A stretch of 64,000 bases of DNA from Sphingomonas sp. RIT328. GTDB lineage: Bacteria; Pseudomonadota; Alphaproteobacteria; Sphingomonadales; Sphingomonadaceae. Positions 17,841 through 26,214 of the stretch are shown here, piece after piece. Position 1 is the stretch's first letter. Every line of letters begins with the position of its first letter. Location: the NCBI RefSeq assembly GCF_000632225.1, contig NZ_JFYV01000053.1:62001-126000 (forward strand), read 5' to 3'. Made by a program: the position numbers and the translations under genes. The notes under the pieces are model-generated. The model did no database searches. It had not been told where the DNA came from and saw only the letters and a list, made by a program, of their open reading frames with translations.

Positions 17841-17871
17841 AAAAAACCCGCAACCCCATGGGGCGCGGGCG
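17841..17871 (-). terminator. Intrinsic terminator of tRNA-Leu
   Basis: Read on the minus strand, a CCCGC/GCGGG stem enclosing GCCCCATGGGGTT is followed by a run of six T. It begins about 20 bp after the tRNA 3' end, so it most likely ends the tRNA transcript and separates it from the toxin gene. Confidence 0.75.
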
Positions 17872-17890
17872 TTTCTCTCTGCGTGAAGAG

Positions 17891-17977
17891 TGGTGCGGCC
17901 GAGAAGACTCGAACTTCCACGGGCTTTCGCCCACAACGACCTCAACGTTGCGCGTCTACCAATTCCGCCACGGCCGC
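17891..17977 (-). tRNA. tRNA-Leu (anticodon GAG)
   Basis: 87 nt including an encoded CCA. The acceptor stem is GCGGCCG/CGGCCGC, the anticodon stem CAACG/CGUUG closes the loop UUGAGGU (anticodon GAG, reads CUC/CUU). There is a long variable arm (GGGCGAAAGCCC), as expected for a class II Leu tRNA, and a T-loop UUCGAGU. It is followed by a terminator and then the low-GC toxin islet, so it may have served as an integration point, though no second copy of its 3' end was found. Confidence 0.95.
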
Positions 17978-18109
17978 ACGTGAAGAACACCGGGCTGAGC
18001 CGGCATCTGGCAGGCGCAGGCCCCTAGCAAAGGGTTTGCCGGTCCGCAACGCCCCTTTTTCATGGGACTGCGCTTTTCGCTGTCATGCGGAGCGGGTAGC
18101 GCCCGTCGC

Positions 18110-19474
18110 ATGACGGCTTCGCTCCCCCTGACCACGCCTGCCGAGACGCGACGGCTGCTCGCGCTCGCCTGGCCGGTGGTGCTGACCAGCCTCAACTGGA
18201 CGTTGTTGCAGGTCACCGACGTGATGGTCGTCGGCCTCGTCTCGACCGAGCAGGTGGCGGCGCTGGGGGCGAGCCGGGCGCTCGGCTTCGTCGGGATCGT
18301 GACCGGACTCGCCTGGCTGTCGGGCGTATTGGTGATGGCGGCGCGCGCGGACGGCGCCGGCGACCTGCCGCGAACCGGCGCGGTGCTTCGCGAGGGGCTG
18401 GCGCTCGGGCTGCTGCTCGGCCTGGCGATCGGCGGGCTGTTCCTCGTCGCTGCCGAGCCGCTGCTCGCGCTGGTCGGCGTCGCGGCCGACCGGATCGACG
18501 AGAGCGCCCGCGTCGTCCGGGCGTTCGCAATCGCCTATCCGTTCCAGCTGATGACCGTCGCCGCCGCCTTCTTCCTCGAAGGCGTGAGCCGGCCGCAGCG
18601 CGTTACCGTCGTCAATCTCGCGGTGCTGCCGGTCAACGGCCTGCTCGCCTGGGCGCTGTCGGCGGGGCATCTCGGCCTGCCGGCGCTAGGGGCGGTCGGC
18701 GCGGCGCTGGCGACGGCGATCGCCTCGCTGCTCGGCGCGGCGGGGATGGTGGCGAGCGTGCTGACGCTGCCGCGCGCCGCCGCGCGCGGCATAGGCCGGA
18801 TCGATGCGGCGGCGTGGCGGGCGGTGCCGCGCGGTGCGTGGCGGCTGGCGACGTTCGGGATCGTGCCGGCGATCGCCTCGGGGCTCGAACTTGCCGGTTT
18901 CTCGATCCTGATCGCTTTGTCGACGCAATTGGGCGACGCGGCGGCGCATGCCTTCCAGATCGTCTTCGCGATGCACAACCTCACCTTCGCGGTGGCGCTC
19001 GGGCTCGGCTCGGCGGCCGGCGTGCGCGCGGGCAATGCGGTGGGCGAGGGGCAGCCCGCGGCGGCGATCCGGCGGACGCTGATCGCGCTGGTGCTCGCGG
19101 TGGCGGCGCTCGGTATCGGCGCGCTGCTGCTCGCGGTGGCGACGCCGGCGCTGGTCGCGCTGTTCCCGGCGACAATCGAGGTGCACCGGCTCGCCGCGGC
19201 GATGCTGCCGCGCTGGGCGCCGTTCATCGTGTTCGACGGCATCCAGATCGTGCTGGTCTATGCGCTGCGCAGCCTCGGCGACCAGATCGCCGCGGGGATC
19301 AACAGCATCATCGCCTATTTCCTCGTCACCGGCGGCGCCGGCTGGTGGCTGGTGCAGCAGGGCGGCGGCGCGATGGCGCTGGTCTGGGCGTCGGGGATCG
19401 GCATGGTCGCCGCCGCGCTGCTGCACGGCGGCCGGTTCGCGCTGGTCAGTTGGCGGCTTCGCCGGCGAAGCTGA
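18110..19474 (+). CDS. MATE family efflux transporter
   Basis: 454 residues from the ATG at 18110 (an upstream ATG at 18062 is possible). About twelve hydrophobic segments and the family layout, with WPVVLTSLNWTLLQVTDVMVVG at the start and a repeated second half, fit the NorM/DinF-type MATE exporters, which expel drugs or metabolites using Na+ or H+. The 3' end overlaps the convergent zinc-ribbon gene by 29 bp. Confidence 0.88.
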   Translation: MTASLPLTTPAETRRLLALAWPVVLTSLNWTLLQVTDVMVVGLVSTEQVAALGASRALGFVGIVTGLAWLSGVLVMAARADGAGDLPRTGAVLREGLALGLLLGLAIGGLFLVAAEPLLALVGVAADRIDESARVVRAFAIAYPFQLMTVAAAFFLEGVSRPQRVTVVNLAVLPVNGLLAWALSAGHLGLPALGAVGAALATAIASLLGAAGMVASVLTLPRAAARGIGRIDAAAWRAVPRGAWRLATFGIVPAIASGLELAGFSILIALSTQLGDAAAHAFQIVFAMHNLTFAVALGLGSAAGVRAGNAVGEGQPAAAIRRTLIALVLAVAALGIGALLLAVATPALVALFPATIEVHRLAAAMLPRWAPFIVFDGIQIVLVYALRSLGDQIAAGINSIIAYFLVTGGAGWWLVQQGGGAMALVWASGIGMVAAALLHGGRFALVSWRLRRRS

Positions 19475-20228
19475 GTTCGAGCCGCTTCGAATTGGCGGGA
19501 ACGTCGAGCTTGGCGGAGTTGAAGTCGATCGTGCCGCCGGGGTTGAGCGTGCGCTGCTGCGGCGTGATCGTCCAGCTGTAGACGATGCGGCCCTGCGCAT
19601 CGCGCAGTTCGGCGCGGATGTCGGGCACGCGCTGCCGCTCGGTCGAGGGATTGCTGATCTGGCCGCTCACCGCGAACAGTTCCGAGCCATTCTCCAGCCC
19701 GCGCCGCTCGATCGGATTGTCCTTGAGCCGCAGCGGCGATTCCTGCGTGCCGATCGGCAGCCCGATCTGCGCGAGCAGGCCAGGCGCACCGAGGAAGACG
19801 ATCGCGGCGACGCCGGCGATCATCAGCAGCCCGGCGACGATCGCGATTACCGTCCAGCGCTTCGACGTGTTGCGCCGGGCACGGAACGGCTGGCGCGCGG
19901 CGAAGGCGTCATAGTCGGGCGCCGGGAGCACCGATTCGGGAATCGCCGTGCGCGGCTGCGGAATCGCCGCCGGCTCGAGGAAGGCGGGCCGCTCGGTCTC
20001 GGCGACCGGCGCGGCATAAGCGGCGGCGGCATAAGAGGCGGCCTCGGCGAACCGCTCAGGCGCAGGTGCCGACGCGGGCGGCGGCGGTGGCGGCGCGGGT
20101 TCGGGCGGCGGCGGATCCTGGAACCAGCTGTGCCGGCAATTGGCGCAGCGCACGGTTCGCCCCTCGGTACCGATCGCGCTGTCGGGCACCAGATATCGGG
20201 TGCTGCATTCGGGACATTCGAGGATCAT
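19446..20228 (-). CDS. MJ0042-type zinc-ribbon membrane protein
   Basis: 260 residues from the ATG at 20228. The N-terminal zinc ribbon has two CxxC pairs (CPECSTRYLV, CANCRHSW). Then come a Pro/Ala-rich linker, one transmembrane helix (VIAIVAGLLMIAGVAAIVFL), and a C-terminal extracytoplasmic domain resembling DUF3426 (SGQISNPSTERQRVPDI). This protein is commonly encoded next to ftsEX in alphaproteobacteria, here divergently, which hints at an envelope or division role. The function is unknown. Confidence 0.82.
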   Translation of the reverse strand: MILECPECSTRYLVPDSAIGTEGRTVRCANCRHSWFQDPPPPEPAPPPPPPASAPAPERFAEAASYAAAAYAAPVAETERPAFLEPAAIPQPRTAIPESVLPAPDYDAFAARQPFRARRNTSKRWTVIAIVAGLLMIAGVAAIVFLGAPGLLAQIGLPIGTQESPLRLKDNPIERRGLENGSELFAVSGQISNPSTERQRVPDIRAELRDAQGRIVYSWTITPQQRTLNPGGTIDFNSAKLDVPANSKRLELSFAGEAAN

Positions 20229-20399
20229 GCGCAACGCTTTACGGACGGGGGCCGGACCGGTGACCGGATTGCCTGCACTGCTAAGCACGTCGGCCGCCTG
20301 CGTGGCAAGCTTGAAGCCACGCGCCGGCCATGCGAAGGCTGCCGCCGCGGCGTCGCGCCGCCCGGAAATTCGTCACACGGAGCGGTTGCGGCCAGGCGC

Positions 20400-21110
20400 A
20401 TGGCAAATATCGTGCAGTTCGAAAATGTTGGGCTGCGGTATGGCACCGGGCAGGAAACCCTGTCGGATATCAGCTTCACGCTCGGCGCCGGCGCCTTCTA
20501 TTTCCTCACCGGGGCGAGCGGCGCGGGTAAGACCTCGCTGCTGCGGCTGCTCTATCTCGCGCAGCGGCCGAGCCGCGGCATCATCCGCCTGTTCGGCGAG
20601 GATGCGGTGACGATGCCGCGCCGCCGGCTGCCGGGCTTCCGCCGGCGCATCGGCGTCGTCTTCCAGGACTTCCGGCTGGTGCCGCACCTGTCCGCCTGGG
20701 ACAATATCGCCCTGCCGCTGCGCGTCGCCGGCGTGCCTGAAGGCGATATCGAACAGCCGGTGCGCGAGATGCTCGGCTGGGTCGGGCTGGGCGACCGGGC
20801 CGAGGCGCGGCCGGCAACGCTGTCGGGCGGCGAGCAGCAGCGCGTCGCCATCGCCCGCGCGGTGATCGGCCGGCCCGAGGTGCTCGTCGCCGACGAGCCG
20901 ACCGGCAACGTCGATCCCGAGATGGCCGACCGGCTGATCCACCTGTTCGGCTCGCTCAACACGCTCGGCACGACGGTGGTGGTCGCGACGCACGATTTCC
21001 AGCTGCTCAGCCGCGTGCCGGGGGCGCATATGATGCGGCTCGACAAGGGACGGCTGCTCGATCCGACCGGCCATCTGCGCTACCCGCCGCCGCCGCGAGG
21101 CGAGGCATGA
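20400..21110 (+). CDS. ftsE: Cell division ATP-binding protein FtsE
   Basis: 236 residues, an ABC ATPase with Walker A GASGAGKTS, signature LSGGEQQR, Walker B VLVADEPTGN and H-loop VVVATHDF. The start at 20400 gives the family N-terminus (ANIVQFENVGLRYG). It partners FtsX to control peptidoglycan hydrolases at the septum. The gene overlaps ftsX by 4 bp. The frame continues upstream to 19260 without meaning. Confidence 0.95.
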   Translation: MANIVQFENVGLRYGTGQETLSDISFTLGAGAFYFLTGASGAGKTSLLRLLYLAQRPSRGIIRLFGEDAVTMPRRRLPGFRRRIGVVFQDFRLVPHLSAWDNIALPLRVAGVPEGDIEQPVREMLGWVGLGDRAEARPATLSGGEQQRVAIARAVIGRPEVLVADEPTGNVDPEMADRLIHLFGSLNTLGTTVVVATHDFQLLSRVPGAHMMRLDKGRLLDPTGHLRYPPPPRGEA

Positions 21111-21973
21111 GCGGCGCCGACCGACGCGTCCTCGACGAGGCGGGGGGCCTGCGCGCGATGACCTGGGTGATGGCGATCATGCTGTTCCTGACCTTGCTCG
21201 CCGCCGCGCTCGGGCTCGGCACGCGCCAGTCGGCCGACGCGCTCGAACGCCAGCTCGCCGGGCGGCTGACCGTGCAGATCGTCGAGGGCAGCCCGGCGAC
21301 GCGCGACGCCCTCGCCGCACGCACGCTCGCGGCGCTGCGCCGATTGCCGCAGGTGCGTCGCGCAACCCTGGTCGATCGGGGCGAACTGACCCGGCTGCTC
21401 GCGCCGTGGCTCGGCGATGTCGGGGCGGACGCCGAGCTGCCCGTGCCGGCGATGATCGACGTCGACCTCGCCGGCACCGACGCCACCGCGATCGTCGCCG
21501 CGGCGCGGCGGATCAGCGCGGCGAGCCGGATCGACCAGCATCAACGCTGGATGGCGCCGGTCGTCGGCTTCCTCGATACGCTGACCTGGCTCGCCTTCGC
21601 GCTCGTCGTGCTGATGCTCGCCGCGACCGGCGCGGTGGTGGTGCTCGCCGCGCGCGCCGGACTCGAGACGCATCGCGCGACGATCGAGGTGATGCATATG
21701 CTCGGCTCGACCGACGTGCAGGTCGCGCGGCTGTTCCAGCGGCGGATCGCGCTCGACGCGGCGATGGGCGGCGTCGCCGGCGGCGCGGCGGCGCTGGCGG
21801 TGCTGCTGTTCCTCGGCACGCGGCTCGCGGCGCTGGGGTCGGAACTGCTCGGCGGCATCGCCTTGGGGGCGGGGGACTGGGCGGCGCTGGGGATCGTGCC
21901 GGTCGGCTTCGTCGCGCTGGCGATGGCGGCGGCGCGCGTCACCGTCGTCGCCTCGCTCAGGCGGTCGCTGTGA
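21107..21973 (+). CDS. ftsX: Cell division protein FtsX
   Basis: 288 residues, four predicted membrane helices (about residues 17-40, 150-180, 205-235 and 250-280) with a periplasmic loop between the first two, as in FtsX. It transmits FtsE ATPase cycles to periplasmic hydrolase activators. The region GLETHRATIEVMHMLGSTD is the conserved cytoplasmic coupling segment. The sequence is divergent, as is usual in alphaproteobacteria; identity rests on topology and the ftsE overlap. Confidence 0.92.
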   Translation: MSGADRRVLDEAGGLRAMTWVMAIMLFLTLLAAALGLGTRQSADALERQLAGRLTVQIVEGSPATRDALAARTLAALRRLPQVRRATLVDRGELTRLLAPWLGDVGADAELPVPAMIDVDLAGTDATAIVAAARRISAASRIDQHQRWMAPVVGFLDTLTWLAFALVVLMLAATGAVVVLAARAGLETHRATIEVMHMLGSTDVQVARLFQRRIALDAAMGGVAGGAAALAVLLFLGTRLAALGSELLGGIALGAGDWAALGIVPVGFVALAMAAARVTVVASLRRSL

Positions 21974-22506
21974 TCGTCCGGCTGTTCGGTCTGGCGGCGC
22001 TCGCCTGGTGCCTCGGCTTCGCGGCGTTCATGCTGATGCTGCCCGGACCGCTCGCGCCCAACACCACCGACGCGATCGTCGTGCCGACCGGCGGCGCGGG
22101 ACGGATCGATCGCGGCATCGCGCTGCTCCAGGCGCGGCAGGCGCGGCGGATGCTCGTCACCGGCGTCGCGCCGGGGGTGCGGCCGATCGACCTCGCGCGC
22201 GAATATAAGGCGCCGGTGGCGCTGTTCAGCTGCTGCATCGATCTCGGCGCCGACGCGGTCGATACGCGCTCCAACGCCGAGGAGACCGCCGCCTGGGTCA
22301 AGACGCACGGCTATCGCACCGTCCGCCTCGTCACCTCCGACTGGCACGTGCCGCGCGCGCGGATGGAGCTGGCGGCGGCAATGGGGCCGCAGGTACTGGT
22401 GCTCGGCGACGGGGTACGCAGCACGCCGCGGCTCGCGACGCTGGTCAACGAATACAACAAGCTGATCCTGCGGCGTGTCGCGCTGTGGCTGGGGGTAGGG
22501 GGATGA
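21970..22506 (+). CDS. YdcF family (DUF218) membrane protein
   Basis: 178 residues from a GTG overlapping the ftsX stop. One N-terminal membrane helix is followed by a DUF218 domain: DAIVVPTGGAGRIDRGIALL, RSNAEETAAWV and LVTSDWHVPRA. DUF218 proteins such as ElyC/SanA/YdcF affect envelope polysaccharide precursors, but their chemistry is unclear. It overlaps plsC by 4 bp, so ftsE-ftsX-DUF218-plsC is one operon. Confidence 0.88.
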   Translation: MIVRLFGLAALAWCLGFAAFMLMLPGPLAPNTTDAIVVPTGGAGRIDRGIALLQARQARRMLVTGVAPGVRPIDLAREYKAPVALFSCCIDLGADAVDTRSNAEETAAWVKTHGYRTVRLVTSDWHVPRARMELAAAMGPQVLVLGDGVRSTPRLATLVNEYNKLILRRVALWLGVGG

Positions 22507-23225
22507 ACCGGTTGCGCACCTTGCTGTTCACAATGCTGTTCTATGCGCTGTCGGTGCCGATCGTGCTGAGCGTGCCAGTATCGGCGCTGTTCGGGCGGCG
22601 CGCGGTGATGCGGCACGCGCATATCTGGGCGCAGATGCACCGGCTGCTCTACCGGACGATCATGGGCATCCGGGTGCGGGTGGAGGGGAAGGTGCCGCCC
22701 GGCACCTATTTTTTCGCCGCCAAGCACCAGGCGATGTTCGAAACGCTGGAGCTGCAATTGCTGCTCGGCGGCCCGGCGATGGTGATCAAGCGCGAACTCA
22801 GCCGCATCCCCTTCTGGGGCTATGCGGCGATGCGCTACGGCGGGATCATCGCCGACCGCGAAGCGTCGGCCAGCGCACTGCGATCGATGATGCGCGCCGC
22901 CAAGGCGTTGAAGGACGAGGGCCGCTCGATCCTGATCTATCCCGAGGGCACGCGCGTCGCACCGGGCGAGCAGCCGCCGCTGCAATCGGGCTTCGCCGGC
23001 CTGTATCGCGCGCTCGGCCTGCCGGTGATCCCGGTCGCGCTCGATACCGGCACGGTCTGGCCGAAGCACGGGCCGAAACGCCCCGGCGTCGTCACCATCC
23101 GCATCGGCGAGGTGATCCCGTCCGGCCTGAGGCGCGAGGCGATCGAGGCACGCGTCCACGCCGCGATCAACGCGCTCGAACCGGCCGCATCGGAAGAGGT
23201 GGTGAAAGCGTCGTCCGCGGCGTAG
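22503..23225 (+). CDS. plsC: 1-acyl-sn-glycerol-3-phosphate acyltransferase
   Basis: 240 residues from the ATG at 22503. A membrane-associated N-terminus precedes the acyltransferase blocks: KHQAMFE (the HX4D position carries Glu here), KRELSRIPFWG, GIIADR and YPEGTRV, then PVIPVALDTG. It makes phosphatidic acid from lysophosphatidate at the inner membrane. HX4E instead of HX4D occurs in some alphaproteobacterial homologues. Last gene of the ftsEX operon. Confidence 0.9.
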   Translation: MNRLRTLLFTMLFYALSVPIVLSVPVSALFGRRAVMRHAHIWAQMHRLLYRTIMGIRVRVEGKVPPGTYFFAAKHQAMFETLELQLLLGGPAMVIKRELSRIPFWGYAAMRYGGIIADREASASALRSMMRAAKALKDEGRSILIYPEGTRVAPGEQPPLQSGFAGLYRALGLPVIPVALDTGTVWPKHGPKRPGVVTIRIGEVIPSGLRREAIEARVHAAINALEPAASEEVVKASSAA

Positions 23226-23253
23226 GATGGCCGGGTCAACGATAAGGTGACCC

Positions 23254-24462
23254 ATGTCCGACGAATTCTACCGCATCAAGCGTCTGCCGCCCTATGTCAT
23301 CGCCGAAGTCAACGGCATGCGGGCCGCGGCACGTGCGGCGGGCGAGGACATCATCGATCTCGGCATGGGCAATCCCGACCTGCCGCCGCCCGCGCACGTG
23401 CTCGACAAATTGATCGAGGTGACGCGCAAGCCCGATGCGCACGGCTATTCGCAGTCGAAGGGCATCCCCGGCCTGCGCCGCGCGCAGGCGAATTACTACG
23501 GCCGCCGCTTCGGCGTCGATCTCGATCCCGAGACCGAGGTGGTGGTGACGATGGGATCGAAGGAGGGGCTCGCCAGCCTCGCCACCGCGATCACCGCGCC
23601 GGGCGACGTCGTGCTCGCGCCGAATCCGTCCTACCCGATCCACACCTTCGGCTTCATCATCGCCGGGGCGACGATCCGCGCGGTGCCGACGACGCCGGAC
23701 GAAGCCTATTTCGAAAGCCTCGAGCGCGCGATGGCGTTCACCGTGCCGCGGCCGTCGGTGCTGGTGGTCAATTATCCGTCCAACCCCACCGCCGAGGCGG
23801 TCGACCTCGCCTTCTACGAACGGCTGGTCGCCTGGGCGAAGGAGAATCAGGTCTGGATCATCTCCGACCTCGCGTATTCCGAACTCTATTATGACGGCAA
23901 TCCGACGCCCTCGATCCTCCAGGTCAAGGGCGCCAAGGACGTCGCGGTCGAATTCACCTCGCTCAGCAAGACCTACAGCATGGCCGGCTGGCGGATCGGT
24001 TTCGCGGTCGGGAACAAGCAGCTGATCGCGGCGATGACGCGGGTGAAATCCTATCTGGATTACGGTGCCTTCACCCCGATCCAGGCGGCGGCCTGCGCCG
24101 CGCTCAACGGGCCGCAGGACATCGTGGAGAAGAACCGCCAGCTCTACCACAAGCGCCGCGACGTGCTGGTCGAGAGCTTTGCGCGGGCAGGGTGGGAGAT
24201 TCCAGCGCCGCGCGCGTCGATGTTCGCCTGGGCGCCGTTGCCGCCGGCGGTGGCGCATCTCGGCAGCCTCGAATTCTCGAAGCAGTTGCTGACCCATGCC
24301 CAGGTCGCGGTGGCGCCGGGCGTCGGCTATGGCGAGAATGGCGAAGGCTTCGTCCGCATCGCGCTGGTCGAGAACGAGCAGCGGCTGCGGCAGGCGGCGC
24401 GCAACGTGAAGCGCTACCTGCAATCGATGGGCGTCAACACGCCGAGCCGCACGGCGGGGTGA
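23254..24462 (+). CDS. Class I/II aminotransferase, AlaC-like
   Basis: 402 residues, fold type I PLP enzyme. Family features are GMGNPDLPPP, HGYSQSKGIPGLR, NPSYPIHTFGF, NYPSNPTA, DLAYSELYYDG and the PLP lysine in SLSKTYSMAGWRIGF. The sequence is closest to the AlaC / LL-diaminopimelate aminotransferase-like group, so a glutamate-pyruvate or branched precursor substrate is likely. It starts 28 bp after plsC and may be cotranscribed. Two GC hairpins and repeats follow. Confidence 0.9.
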   Translation: MSDEFYRIKRLPPYVIAEVNGMRAAARAAGEDIIDLGMGNPDLPPPAHVLDKLIEVTRKPDAHGYSQSKGIPGLRRAQANYYGRRFGVDLDPETEVVVTMGSKEGLASLATAITAPGDVVLAPNPSYPIHTFGFIIAGATIRAVPTTPDEAYFESLERAMAFTVPRPSVLVVNYPSNPTAEAVDLAFYERLVAWAKENQVWIISDLAYSELYYDGNPTPSILQVKGAKDVAVEFTSLSKTYSMAGWRIGFAVGNKQLIAAMTRVKSYLDYGAFTPIQAAACAALNGPQDIVEKNRQLYHKRRDVLVESFARAGWEIPAPRASMFAWAPLPPAVAHLGSLEFSKQLLTHAQVAVAPGVGYGENGEGFVRIALVENEQRLRQAARNVKRYLQSMGVNTPSRTAG

Positions 24463-24487
24463 CAGCCGGCGCGCCGCCGGCCGGCTG
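24463..24487 (+). terminator. GC hairpin after the aminotransferase gene
   Basis: CAGCCGGC (24463-24470) and GCCGGCTG (24480-24487) form a perfect 8-bp stem directly after the stop codon. There is no T-run, so it may end transcription only weakly or protect the 3' end of the message. Confidence 0.4.
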
Positions 24488-24550
24488 AACGGTTCGCGCG
24501 GGTGGGTCGATGTCAGGCTTCCACCAGCCTCCCGCCCGGGGAGAGGTGGG

Positions 24551-24638
24551 TTGCGACAGGCTCGGCCCGAACGGGGTCAGGGGGCGGTGCGCGCCACGCC
24601 GCTCCCCCACCGTTCGCCCTGAGCTTGCCGAAGGGCAA
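24551..24638. repeat. REP-like inverted repeat
   Basis: An imperfect inverted pair: GACAGGCTCGGCCCGAACGG on the left and CCGTTCGCCCTGAGCTTGCC on the right, the latter followed by GAAGGGC. This sequence type is a frequent intergenic repeat in sphingomonads (established knowledge, not checked here). It lies between the convergent aminotransferase and crtI genes. The rest of the 253-bp gap shows no gene. Confidence 0.65.
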
Positions 24639-24715
24639 TTTTCCCCGGCAGCATGCGGTCCGGGGAGAAGCGGGCCTTATCCGCATAGCCCGAACGGCGC
24701 GCGGGGGCAGCGCCC

Positions 24716-26191
24716 CTAGCGCGCGCCGAGCATCAGCGCTGCCGTCGCCTTCGCGCTGCCCACCACGCCGGGGATGCCCGCGCCCGGATGCGTCCCCGCG
24801 CCGACGAAATACAGATTGGGGATATGATCGTCGCGATTGTGGACGCGGAAATAGGCGCTCTGCGTCAGCACCGGTTCGAGGCTGAACGCGCTGCCGAGAT
24901 GCGCCTTCAGATCGGTCGCGAAATCGTGCGGCGCATAGCTGAACTTGGTGACGATCCGCTCGTGGATATCGGGGATCAGCCGCCGCCCGACCTCGTCGAG
25001 AATACGCTTTTCGAGGATCGGGCCGACCTCGTCCCAGTCGACCGGGAATTTGCCCATGTGCGGCACCGGCGCCAGCGCATAGAAGGTCGAATGCCCCTCC
25101 GGCGCGAGGCTCGGATCGGTGACGGTCGGGTGGTGCAGGTAGAGCGAGGAATCCTGCGCGAGCACGCCGTGATCGTAGATGTCGGCGAGCAGTTCCTTAT
25201 AGCGCGGGCCGAACAGGATCATGTGGTGCGGAATGCCCGGCCACGTGCCCTTGATGCCGAAATGGACTACGAACAGCGACGGCGAATAGCTCTTGCGCTC
25301 CAGCCGCGCCTTGGTGCGCTGCGCGCTGCGCGAACTGTTCAGCAGGTCGCGATAGGTGTGCATGATGTCGCTGTTGGCGGCGATCGCATCCGCCTGCGCT
25401 TCCCAGCCGCTCGCGCAGCGCACGCCGGTGGCGCGGTCGCCGAGCGTCTCGATCGAGGCGACCGGATCGCCGAGCCGCAGCGTGCCGCCGAGCCGCTCGA
25501 AATGCGCGACCAGCCCGGCGACCAGCCGGTTGGTGCCGCCGCGCGCGAACCAGACGCCGCCGTCGCGCTCCAGCTTGTGGATCAGCGCATAGATCGCGCT
25601 GGTCGTCATCGGATTGCCGCCGACCAGCAACGTGTGGAAGCTCAGCGCCTCGCGCAGCTTCTCGTTCTGCACATATTTCGACACGATCGAATAGACCGAC
25701 CGCCACGCCTGATATTTGGCGAGCGCCGGCGCCGCCTTGATCATCGTCGCAAAGTCGAGGAAGGCGACGTGGCCGAGCTTCTCATAGCCTTCGCGATAGA
25801 CGCCCTCGGCATATTCGAGGAACTTGTGATAGCCGGCGATATCGGCGGGGTTGAGCTTGCCGATCTCGCGCTGGAGCAGCGCCTCGTCGTTGGTATAGTC
25901 GAAATTGGTGCCGTCGACCCAGTTGAGCCGGTAGAAGGGCGTCACCGGCTCGAGCGTCACGTCCTCGGCCATGTCGCGTCCGCTCAGCGCCCATAATTCC
26001 TGCAAACAGGCGGGGTCGGTGATCACGGTCGGCCCGGCGTCGAAGGTGAAGCCGTCGCGCTCCCAATAATAAGCGCGGCCGCCCGGCTTGTCGCGCGACT
26101 CGACGATCGTCGTCGCGATCCCGGCCGATTGCAGCCGGATCGCGAGCGCCAGCCCGCCGAATCCTGCGCCGATGACGATCGCCGACTTCAT
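24716..26191 (-). CDS. crtI: Phytoene desaturase
   Basis: 491 residues from the ATG at 26191, chosen because AAGGGG lies 9 bp upstream; the ATG at 26200 is an alternative. N-terminal FAD motif IGAGFGGLALAIRL, then ESRDKPGGRA, and the C-terminal CrtI signature GAGTHPGAGIPGVVGSAK. It converts phytoene to lycopene at the membrane. It lies 23 bp downstream of crtY. crtB, needed to make phytoene, is not in the window. Confidence 0.95.
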   Translation of the reverse strand: MKSAIVIGAGFGGLALAIRLQSAGIATTIVESRDKPGGRAYYWERDGFTFDAGPTVITDPACLQELWALSGRDMAEDVTLEPVTPFYRLNWVDGTNFDYTNDEALLQREIGKLNPADIAGYHKFLEYAEGVYREGYEKLGHVAFLDFATMIKAAPALAKYQAWRSVYSIVSKYVQNEKLREALSFHTLLVGGNPMTTSAIYALIHKLERDGGVWFARGGTNRLVAGLVAHFERLGGTLRLGDPVASIETLGDRATGVRCASGWEAQADAIAANSDIMHTYRDLLNSSRSAQRTKARLERKSYSPSLFVVHFGIKGTWPGIPHHMILFGPRYKELLADIYDHGVLAQDSSLYLHHPTVTDPSLAPEGHSTFYALAPVPHMGKFPVDWDEVGPILEKRILDEVGRRLIPDIHERIVTKFSYAPHDFATDLKAHLGSAFSLEPVLTQSAYFRVHNRDDHIPNLYFVGAGTHPGAGIPGVVGSAKATAALMLGAR

Positions 26192-26214
26192 CCTGTCCAT
26201 CCCCTTGCTGCCGC

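Noticed and set aside
17891..17977. tRNA 3' end as an attachment site with a direct repeat
   Set aside because: No second copy of the tRNA end was found around the toxin genes; no integrase is present.
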